From: an uncultured Prevotella sp.
Lineage (GTDB): Bacteria; Bacteroidota; Bacteroidia; Bacteroidales; Bacteroidaceae
NCBI GenBank assembly: GCA_937880835.1
Contig: CALGRN010000184.1
Coordinates: forward strand, 1-6,338
Length of the DNA stretch: 6,338 nt
Direction of reading: 5' to 3'
Under the pieces are notes generated by a model. It searched no databases. It saw only the letters and a list, made by a program, of their open reading frames with translations, and was not told the origin of the DNA. Numbering within the stretch: position 1 is the stretch's first letter; each line of letters opens with the position of its first letter. The position numbers and the translations under genes are program-made. This document shows, one piece after another, positions 1 through 5,380 of this stretch.

Positions 1-867
1 GTCTATCTTTCCTTCCTTTACAAGTTCTGCTATATATTCAATTAATTGCTGCTTGTTAACTCCGTAAGGAATTTCCGTAACAACGATTTTATCATGACTG
101 TCATCGCTTTCTATTTCTGCTTTTGCACGCATGATAACGCGTCCACGTCCTGTGTCGTAAGCGTCTTTAACACCTTGCAAGCCATAAATATAAGCTCCTG
201 TTGGGAAATCCGGAGCCGGTATATATTGCATCAGACCTTCCGTATCAATATCCGGATTATCTATATAGGCGCAACATCCGTCTATAACCTCGCCTAAATT
301 ATGCGTTGGAATATTGGTTGCCATACCTACGGCGATACCGTTTCCGCCATTGACAAGCAGGTTTGGGATTTTTGTCGGCATCACTGACGGCTCTTTAAGA
401 GTACCGTCAAAGTTGTCGTCCATATCAACAGTATCCTTCTCCAAGTCGTCCATTATATGCTCACCCATCTTCGACAGTCGGCATTCCGTATAACGCATTG
501 CAGCTGCCGAGTCTCCATCGACACTACCAAAGTTTCCTTGTCCGTCAACAAGAGTGTAGCGCATATTCCAATTTTGCGCCAAACGTACCAAAGCACCGTA
601 AACGGAAGAGTCGCCATGAGGATGATACTTACCAAGCACATCACCAACTATACGGGCACATTTCTTATAAGGTTTGTCACTCGTGTTTCCAAGTCCGACC
701 ATACCATATAATATACGGCGATGCACAGGTTTAAAACCATCACGCACATCAGGAAGAGCTCTTGCAACTATCACCGACATAGAATAGTCGATGTAAGAAG
801 ACTTCATCTCTTCTTCGATATTGATTTTTACAATTCTGTCTTGATCGATTGTCTGATTTTCGTCCAT
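1..867 (-). CDS. gyrA: DNA gyrase subunit A, N-terminal part (runs off the left edge)
   Basis: GyrA is the breakage-reunion subunit of DNA gyrase, a cytoplasmic A2B2 type II topoisomerase that introduces negative supercoils using ATP hydrolysed by GyrB. Codons 1-289 are present; the rest lies beyond the left edge. The start is the ATG at 867, giving MDENQTIDQDRIVKINIEEE, the usual Bacteroidota N-terminus. The winged-helix DNA-binding region (about residues 30-160) contains ALPDVRDGFKPVHRRILY, the quinolone-determining segment GKYHPHGDSSVYG (79-91) and AAAMRYTE with catalytic Arg125-Tyr126 (Tyr122 in E. coli). The tower region begins after about residue 165 with PNLLVNGGNGIAVGMATNIP. No frameshift is visible. 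Residue 91, equivalent to E. coli Asp87, is glycine. The next gene upstream is also leftward, but a 149-base gap with its own promoter-like boxes suggests independent transcription. Identification is secure. Confidence 0.98.
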   Translation of the reverse strand, partial: MDENQTIDQDRIVKINIEEEMKSSYIDYSMSVIVARALPDVRDGFKPVHRRILYGMVGLGNTSDKPYKKCARIVGDVLGKYHPHGDSSVYGALVRLAQNWNMRYTLVDGQGNFGSVDGDSAAAMRYTECRLSKMGEHIMDDLEKDTVDMDDNFDGTLKEPSVMPTKIPNLLVNGGNGIAVGMATNIPTHNLGEVIDGCCAYIDNPDIDTEGLMQYIPAPDFPTGAYIYGLQGVKDAYDTGRGRVIMRAKAEIESDDSHDKIVVTEIPYGVNKQQLIEYIAELVKEGKID

Positions 868-952
868 TAATCTATTGTTGTTTTTTTATTAAAAATTCAA
901 TCTAACGCCTTTCTTTTTTGTTCTAAGCGATTTTGTTTGATTTTTCAAGGTG

Positions 953-982
953 CTAAATTACAACTTTTTTATGATACGGAAA
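953..982 (-). promoter_or_regulatory. Possible Bacteroidota-type promoter for gyrA
   Basis: On the minus strand a TAATTTAG box (960 to 953) resembles the -7 consensus TAnnTTTG with one mismatch. A TTTC box (982 to 979) lies 18 bases upstream, a weak match in quality and spacing to the -33 element. The boxes are about 85 bases before the gyrA ATG, leaving an A-rich 5' leader. This is the best candidate in the 149-base gap; the assignment is by consensus only. Confidence 0.4.
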
Positions 983-1016
983 GCGTTTATAGAAAAAATA
1001 TATCTTTTTTTAATTA

Positions 1017-1694
1017 TTATTTTACAAGAAACTCTCCTTTATTATCAATATATCCTTTCGCGCCTTCCTTTATTGCCTCGAAATAAGGATATTCATCTCT
1101 CAGAGATATATCATCATATATGAAATCGGCTATTACAGTATCGTTACCGTCGGGAAGGATAAGCCCGAGTTTGCCGTTCTTTTCCGCAATTATTGGCATC
1201 GTGCTCAAATCATCTACATAAGTATAGCACGTACGCAGGAAGTCATAGCGTGCATGAACAATCACTTCGCCCTTATGGTCTTTTATTCCGAACTTTCCAT
1301 TCTCTTCAAAAACCTGATGATACTGTATGTATTTTTCCAATATTCTTTTGAGATAATATACTGTTTTCTTATTGTCATTCACAAGTTTTATGAAATATTC
1401 GAATGTGTCACAATAGTTAGCCATAGCTCTTGCAAGAACTATTTTAAAATCAAGTCCGCTTATAGCTTTCCTGTTCAAATCTATGTATCGGGCGATTGCA
1501 TCTTCCTTTTCGCTTATTGTAAGATTAGATAATTGCTCTTCAAATTTGAGCATTATCTGCTTACTGCCTGACATTCCTTTTATATATCGGTGTATCTGAC
1601 GTCCCATTTCATCGCAAACAAATTTGTCTATCTGTTGCTCTTCTATTTTATCCGAATACAAAGTATCGAAATTGTCTAATGTAATTTCTTCCAT
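1017..1694 (-). CDS. Uncharacterised protein with degenerate C-terminal WG-type repeats
   Basis: A 225-residue protein of unknown function. Residues 1-128 are charged and look mainly helical, with no signal peptide or membrane segment. From about 130 on there are three short beta-type units resembling WG (KWG) repeats, each a G-K-x-G-aromatic/aliphatic core followed by a turn such as KGE: ENGKFGIKDHKGEVIV (131-146), EKNGKLGLILPDGNDTVIAD (171-190) and AKGYIDNKGEFLVK (212-225). The tryptophan typical of WG repeats is Phe or Leu in the first two and absent in the third, so the family link is an inference. The frame is open upstream to an ATG at 1757, which would add 21 residues. I chose the ATG at 1694 because a strong promoter lies inside that extension and GGAGAA stands 8 bases before the ATG. 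WG-type repeats occur in diverse proteins, so no function is proposed. The product is probably cytoplasmic. Confidence 0.75.
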   Translation of the reverse strand: MEEITLDNFDTLYSDKIEEQQIDKFVCDEMGRQIHRYIKGMSGSKQIMLKFEEQLSNLTISEKEDAIARYIDLNRKAISGLDFKIVLARAMANYCDTFEYFIKLVNDNKKTVYYLKRILEKYIQYHQVFEENGKFGIKDHKGEVIVHARYDFLRTCYTYVDDLSTMPIIAEKNGKLGLILPDGNDTVIADFIYDDISLRDEYPYFEAIKEGAKGYIDNKGEFLVK

Positions 1695-1717
1695 AATACT
1701 AATTCTCCATTTTTCTA

Positions 1718-1748
1718 CAAAAATAAGATAAAATATTGAACAAGCAAT
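1718..1748 (-). promoter_or_regulatory. Bacteroidota-type promoter for the WG-repeat gene
   Basis: On the minus strand TATTTTTG (1725 to 1718) is a perfect match to the -7 consensus TAnnTTTG. ATTG (1748 to 1745) lies exactly 19 bases upstream as the -33 box. The box ends 23 bases before the ATG at 1694, so a short leader is predicted. Its position downstream of the alternative ATG at 1757 argues that the longer reading of the gene is not translated from this transcript. Confidence 0.65.
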
Positions 1749-1932
1749 AATTTTCATCGTATTAATTGTACATACACGATATTATATCATTATCATCAAA
1801 GTTAAAAAAAGTCACATAAAGCAATCATTTTACATATTTTTATTTCTATTTTTTCACTTCATAAAAAGCAAAAGCAAGAAGACGCACAGACGTTTTTTAA
1901 ATTATTGAAAATCAGCATGATATAAACTCGTT

Positions 1933-2019
1933 TGTAAAAGCATAACTTTCAGAGTGCGAAACAATAGCTTTCAGAGTACAAAACAATAGCTTTTAGGATA
2001 CAAAAGTTATGCTTTTGCA
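1933..2019. repeat. Three tandem 22-bp units enclosed by a 17-bp inverted repeat
   Basis: Three head-to-tail 22-bp units occupy 1942-1963, 1964-1985 and 1986-2007. Units 1 and 2 differ at 3 positions, all transitions; units 2 and 3 differ at 5. Each begins ATA(A/G)CTTT. The block is bounded by an inverted repeat: TGTAAAAGCATAACTTT (1933-1949) pairs with AAAGTTATGCTTTTGCA (2003-2019) at 16 of 17 positions, and the remaining pair is T/G, which can wobble in RNA. The spacer is 53 bases. The repeat lies 45 bases past the hisC stop. It is not followed by a T-run in either direction, so it is not a standard intrinsic terminator. It may be a dispersed intergenic repeat of the lineage or a 3'-end RNA structure for hisC; neither is shown here. 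Confidence 0.8.
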
Positions 2020-2063
2020 ATGCAACCATATCAGAGATGTTTTCCTGTTTCTGTTTTTTTCAT

Positions 2064-3098
2064 TCAAAACATCCTCAATGCTGCAAGCAGTTTATTATGC
2101 TCTCCTTTTGTACCTATCGTTACACGGATGCAGTTTTCGCACAGTTTCATATCATCACATTTATGAACTGCAATGCCTTTTTCCATAAGATACCTGTACA
2201 ATTCGTCTGCATCTGTCATCTTTGCAAGAAAGAAATTGGCATCCGAAGGATATACTTTCTCGCACATCGGCAACAGTTTGAAAGCATCTATCATACGTCT
2301 GCGCTCTTGAATAATAAGGTTAACCCACTGTTCCACATCTATTTTGTTGCGCAAAGAGTCGGCAGCCTGCTGCACTGTAAGAGCGTTTACCCGATGCTTC
2401 CCTGCAACACTTTCCAATATCTTTATTATGTTTTCATGGGCAAAAACCATTCCGAGCCTTATCGCTGCGCATCCCCAAGAGTTGCTCATCGTGTTGAGTA
2501 TAACGACGTTAGGATAGTCTGCAAGTTCCGAGCGGAATGTCTTTTCTGTGGAAAAATCGCTGTACGCCTCATCGACAACGATGATACCATCGAATCTTGC
2601 TATAATTTTCTCTATCTCTTTCCGACAAATATTGTTCCCGGTAGGATTATTAGGACTGCATATCCATATAAGTTTTGTGTTATCATCGCATTCGGCGAGA
2701 AGTCTGTCTGCATCTATATTGAAGTTTCCGTCAAGTTCTACCGAACGATAGTCTATACCGTTTATTTCGGCAAACATGCGATAAGCGCTGTATGTAGGCT
2801 CTATTGCCACAACGTTATCGATATCGGGACGGCAGAAGCATCGGTAAATAATGTCTATCGACTCGTCAGAACCGTTGCAAAGAAATATGCATTCTTGCTC
2901 AACTCCTTTCACCCTCTCTATCTCGGTTTTGAGTTCTCTATGCAAGTCGCAAGGATATCTGTTTAAAGGTTTATTATACGGATTTTCATTTGCATCAAGC
3001 AATATTTCAACAGAACTTCTGTTTATTATGCCCTCTGAACTGCTGCGTTGAGCAATATTCCATATATTAGGTCTGACCAATTCTTTTAGATTTCTCAT
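2064..3098 (-). CDS. hisC: HisC-family aminotransferase lacking the PLP lysine
   Basis: HisC (histidinol-phosphate aminotransferase; PLP fold type I) transfers an amino group from glutamate to imidazole-acetol phosphate in histidine synthesis. At 344 residues the length is normal for the family. Visible family motifs are NRYPC (46-50), NGSDESIDI (75-83), the cofactor loop SPNNPTG (148-154), VDEAYSDF with Asp176 (PLP ring nitrogen) and Tyr179, IRLG with Arg214 (PLP phosphate) and IRVTIGT with Arg325 (substrate carboxylate). The lysine motif should read T-x-S-K-[SAG]-x-G but reads TMSNSWGCAA: residue 206 is Asn (AAC, 2483-2481). With no lysine to form the internal aldimine, normal transamination is not expected. 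The frame is otherwise intact and the rest of the site is conserved. There are 13 cysteines (3.8%). No other his gene is in the window, whereas Bacteroidota hisC usually sits in a his operon, so this may be a paralogue. The start at 3098 gives the expected N-terminus. Family membership is near certain; activity is doubtful. Confidence 0.93.
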   Translation of the reverse strand: MRNLKELVRPNIWNIAQRSSSEGIINRSSVEILLDANENPYNKPLNRYPCDLHRELKTEIERVKGVEQECIFLCNGSDESIDIIYRCFCRPDIDNVVAIEPTYSAYRMFAEINGIDYRSVELDGNFNIDADRLLAECDDNTKLIWICSPNNPTGNNICRKEIEKIIARFDGIIVVDEAYSDFSTEKTFRSELADYPNVVILNTMSNSWGCAAIRLGMVFAHENIIKILESVAGKHRVNALTVQQAADSLRNKIDVEQWVNLIIQERRRMIDAFKLLPMCEKVYPSDANFFLAKMTDADELYRYLMEKGIAVHKCDDMKLCENCIRVTIGTKGEHNKLLAALRMF

Positions 3099-3151
3099 TT
3101 CATTTTTTGTTTATCGGATTACTGATAGGAGTTCACCTTGTTTATATATTG

Positions 3152-3183
3152 CAAAAATAAAGATTTTAGTATAAATCTGCAAG
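3152..3183 (-). promoter_or_regulatory. Bacteroidota-type promoter for the hisC-family gene
   Basis: On the minus strand TATTTTTG (3159 to 3152) matches TAnnTTTG perfectly, with CTTG (3183 to 3180) 20 bases upstream as the -33 box. It ends 53 bases before the ATG at 3098, so a leader of roughly 45-50 bases is predicted. It overlaps the divergent promoter of the transglycosylase. Confidence 0.65.
3161..3178. promoter_or_regulatory. Dyad between divergent promoters, possible operator
   Basis: AGATTT (3161-3166) and AAATCT (3173-3178) form a perfect 6-bp inverted repeat around a 6-base centre. It lies between the -33 and -7 boxes of the leftward promoter and over the expected -33 region of the rightward one, where a bound protein could affect both. 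Short A+T-rich dyads arise easily by chance in DNA of this composition, so this is tentative. Confidence 0.3.
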
Positions 3184-3199
3184 AAAAGTATTACTTTTG
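3170..3199 (+). promoter_or_regulatory. Probable promoter of the lytic transglycosylase gene
   Basis: TACTTTTG (3192-3199) is a perfect -7 match to TAnnTTTG on the plus strand. No good -33 box is present at the usual spacing, so the left boundary is approximate. The -7 box ends only 10 bases before the ATG at 3210, so the predicted start of transcription is within a few bases of the start codon. The box also carries a small inverted repeat, ATTAC TTTT GTAAT (3190-3203). Confidence 0.5.
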
Positions 3200-3209
3200 T
3201 AATCGATTT

Positions 3210-4415
3210 ATGAACTTGGCAAAAAAATACATATATCCGATAATAACAGTTATTCTGTCAGCAGTCTTTTCATGTTCTCAAAATACAGAAAAGACCGTCA
3301 CACCTTGGGGCAGCGTAATCGGCGATTCCATCGAATATAAAAACGAATATACGCTTAACGACATATTGAACAATGGCGAGATTATTGTTCTGACACTGTC
3401 AGGACCTGAAACTTATTATGATTATCGGGGATATAGTATGGGTACTCAATATCTTTTATGTGAGAAATTCGCACGGCAAATCGGTGTATCTATAAGAGTT
3501 GACTTATGTAAAGATACTGCGGAAATGGTCAGCAAACTTATAAAAGGAGATGCCGACCTCATACTGTTTCAACTTCCTAAAAACGTGAAAGATGCAAACA
3601 TGCTGATTTTTTGCGGTACAGGCAAAGACTCAGCAAATGGCGGTTGGGCTGTAAAGGCAGACAATAAAGAGCTTGCCGATACTCTGAACAAATGGTATAA
3701 ACCTGAATTATTGGCAGAAGTAAGACGCGAAGAAACTTATCTTTTTTCTTCAAAAAGCATACGAAGGCATGTCTATTCGCCTATGTTAAGCAGGGCAAAA
3801 GGTGTCATTTCTCATTACGACGGATATTTCAAGCAATATTCCGCAATGGCAGGAATAGACTGGCGGCTCATGGCAGCACAGTGTTATCAGGAGTCTTGCT
3901 TTGATCCTAACGCGCAATCATGGGCAGGTGCATGCGGACTTATGCAGATAATGCCCGGAACTGCGTCTCATATCGGACTTCCGAAGTCTATGATATTCAA
4001 TCCGGAAGCAAACATTGCAGCGGCTGCAAGATATATGGCAGAACTCGGAATGAAGTTCCGCGATATAGCAGATGCAGAACAAAGAATGTATTTTACGCTT
4101 GCTTGTTACAACGGAGGATATAACCATATAAGAGACGCAATGGCACTTGCGAGGAAACACGGAAATAATCCGCACCGATGGGAAGATGTGTCTCATTATG
4201 TATTGGGGCTTGGCACGGCAGAATATTATAATGATCCAATAGTTAAATACGGATATATGCGAGGTTCGGAAACGGTTGACTATGTCGCAAAAATACGTCA
4301 TAGGTATGACCGATATTGCGGTATTGTAAGGGGAAACGGCAATTTCGGCATTGGAAGTTCTAACCGAATACCGCACAAGGCTAAAAAGAAAAACCGCTAC
4401 CGGATTGACCGATAG
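3210..4415 (+). CDS. MltF-type lipoprotein lytic transglycosylase with shortened solute-binding module
   Basis: Predicted membrane-bound lytic murein transglycosylase that cleaves the MurNAc-GlcNAc bond of peptidoglycan with 1,6-anhydro ring formation; 401 residues. Residues 1-22 are a lipoprotein signal (MNLAKKYIYP, hydrophobic stretch, then SAVFSC), with Cys22 as the likely lipidated residue; no acidic surface-export signal follows it. Residues about 47-165 resemble a family-3 solute-binding module (NGEIIVLTLSGPETYYDYRG, then KGDADLILF), but most of the second lobe is missing compared with E. coli MltF. The SLT domain spans about 205-370: DWRLMAAQCYQES with catalytic Glu228 (3891-3893), GLMQIMPGTA (243-252), AAARYM, LACYNGGYNHI and YVAKIRHRY. 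A basic tail of about 30 residues ends the protein. The frame is open upstream to an ATG at 3138, but that reading hides the signal peptide inside the protein and overlaps the promoter, so 3210 is preferred. The gene is divergent from hisC and convergent with the next gene. Confidence 0.93.
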   Translation: MNLAKKYIYPIITVILSAVFSCSQNTEKTVTPWGSVIGDSIEYKNEYTLNDILNNGEIIVLTLSGPETYYDYRGYSMGTQYLLCEKFARQIGVSIRVDLCKDTAEMVSKLIKGDADLILFQLPKNVKDANMLIFCGTGKDSANGGWAVKADNKELADTLNKWYKPELLAEVRREETYLFSSKSIRRHVYSPMLSRAKGVISHYDGYFKQYSAMAGIDWRLMAAQCYQESCFDPNAQSWAGACGLMQIMPGTASHIGLPKSMIFNPEANIAAAARYMAELGMKFRDIADAEQRMYFTLACYNGGYNHIRDAMALARKHGNNPHRWEDVSHYVLGLGTAEYYNDPIVKYGYMRGSETVDYVAKIRHRYDRYCGIVRGNGNFGIGSSNRIPHKAKKKNRYRIDR

Positions 4416-4420
4416 CGGTT
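4383..4420 (-). terminator. Intrinsic terminator of the leftward cluster, overlapping the transglycosylase stop
   Basis: Read on the minus strand, AACCGCTATCGG pairs with CCGGTAGCGGTT as a 12-bp stem (one T-G wobble) around the 5-base loop TCAAT. It is followed at once by a T-rich tail, TTTCTTTTT (4391 to 4383). It starts 25 bases past the stop codon of the membrane-protein gene. On the plus strand the wobble becomes a C-A mismatch and the nearest T-run is 11 bases past the stem, so it is weaker for the transglycosylase. The TAG stop of the transglycosylase (4413-4415) lies in the stem. Confidence 0.85.
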
Positions 4421-4444
4421 GAATATAATGCTTTTTATTTCAAA

Positions 4445-5335
4445 CTATTTTCCTGCCGCATTCTTTCTTTCATTGTCCTGCGTCTCAATCGAGCCATAAA
4501 CATAAAATGAAACATATATACACATAACATTGATATACAGCAATATAAAACACGAAACAACAGAAACAACATACAAAAGAAGGTGGAAATACTCGGGAGT
4601 TCCCAACTCATCACCTTCCAATGCTCCAAACTGAGATGTTATTTGTGCCAAAAGTATTATTATAAAAGGTGTAATAGTGAAAAGACATATAATTCCGAGA
4701 ATAATCCCGGTAACAAACATTGTGATGAAAATGAATCCGAAATGTCTTATTCCTTTAATATATCCGGTGTATATTGCGTGCAATAACGCACAGTCTTTAT
4801 CCATCATATATTTCATTGAAGAATAGAAAAGAGGCAATCCCACGACAAGCAACAAAAGGAAAATCAATACCAACACAGCTACTGCCATAACAATATATGA
4901 ATACTGATTATTGGCAATATACTTGTATAAAGGTGAATGAAAGGCATTGAGAAGAATAACGAGTATGCCTGAAACTATTATCGAAATTATAAGAAAAGAC
5001 AAGTTTATCTTCACGGAACGAATGATATTCCAACTTGTTTTTTCCTGATTAAGAGGCTTGCAAATCAATGCGTAGAATATGAAATAAATAATAAAAAGAC
5101 ATGCAATAGTAATCATGAAGAGCAATTCCGTTATACCGACATTCTTCATTCCTATATCATGGATATATTTATCAGGGATATTGAACATCATAAACGCACC
5201 TCCGACAAAGGAATATATAAGTGCAACAATCCAAGTTTTCTTTATAATACTCTTGAAGTTATCTTTTATGACACGATAAGCAGAGTTTATACAAGCTCCG
5301 TAACTTCTGCTTTTATATGTTTCTTCTATTTTCAT
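4445..5335 (-). CDS. Uncharacterised six-helix integral membrane protein
   Basis: A 296-residue inner-membrane protein that I cannot assign to a function. About six hydrophobic helices are visible, near residues 34-52, 68-92, 111-131, 147-171, 198-229 and 250-275. The N-terminus (1-33) is amphipathic and basic (RVIKDNFKSIIKK), and the hydrophilic C-terminal tail (from about 281) is charged. The loop after helix 5 is the most acidic segment (GALEGDELGTPEYF). No catalytic, transport or metal-binding motif is seen. The ATG at 5335 gives a sensible N-terminus with an A+T-rich upstream region and no clear Shine-Dalgarno site, as is normal in Bacteroidota. It lies 45 bases downstream of the RNA methyltransferase gene on the same strand and ahead of a strong terminator, so it is probably the last gene of that operon. 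A TAACTTTA sequence just upstream is only a weak -7 match. Confidence 0.85.
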   Translation of the reverse strand: MKIEETYKSRSYGACINSAYRVIKDNFKSIIKKTWIVALIYSFVGGAFMMFNIPDKYIHDIGMKNVGITELLFMITIACLFIIYFIFYALICKPLNQEKTSWNIIRSVKINLSFLIISIIVSGILVILLNAFHSPLYKYIANNQYSYIVMAVAVLVLIFLLLLVVGLPLFYSSMKYMMDKDCALLHAIYTGYIKGIRHFGFIFITMFVTGIILGIICLFTITPFIIILLAQITSQFGALEGDELGTPEYFHLLLYVVSVVSCFILLYINVMCIYVSFYVYGSIETQDNERKNAAGK

Positions 5336-5380
5336 AAATATTTTTTATAACGGTTTCAGTATAAAGTTATATATACGGTT

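Larger units (their letters stand above)
1695..2063. other. 369-base A+T-rich intergenic gap
   Basis: This stretch separates two leftward genes. It holds the promoter at 1718-1748 and the repeat element at 1933-2019. Between about 1760 and 1930 it is mostly A+T-rich sequence in which I see no open reading frame with coding character, no RNA gene and no convincing terminator. Confidence 0.6.

Noticed and set aside
46..297. Small plus-strand frames opposite gyrA (also 457-711 and 498-734)
   Set aside because: All are antisense to conserved gyrA codons and show no independent coding or regulatory signal.
985..1016. A-run and T-run around GATATA after the WG-repeat gene as a terminator
   Set aside because: The stem would be entirely A-T pairs, too weak to call; such runs are expected in this A+T-rich gap.
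2036..2073. Inverted repeat GATGTTTT / AAAACATC across the hisC stop codon
   Set aside because: It is only 8 bp, A+T-rich, has a 22-base loop and no T-tract on the minus strand, so a terminator call is not supported.
2037..2966. A 309-codon open frame on the plus strand opposite the hisC-family gene
   Set aside because: It lies wholly antisense to a clear HisC-family coding frame, its protein is low in ordinary coding character (many Cys, His, Tyr, Phe), and it has no promoter or recognisable domain. It is a mirror of hisC codon use.
3918..4376. A 152-codon open frame on the minus strand opposite the transglycosylase
   Set aside because: It is antisense to the conserved SLT domain, with composition typical of a shadow frame and no recognisable motif.
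5336..5380. Possible separate promoter for the membrane-protein gene (TAACTTTA)
   Set aside because: The last base departs from TAnnTTTG and no TTTG-like -33 box lies at 19-21 bases, so co-transcription with the methyltransferase gene is simpler.
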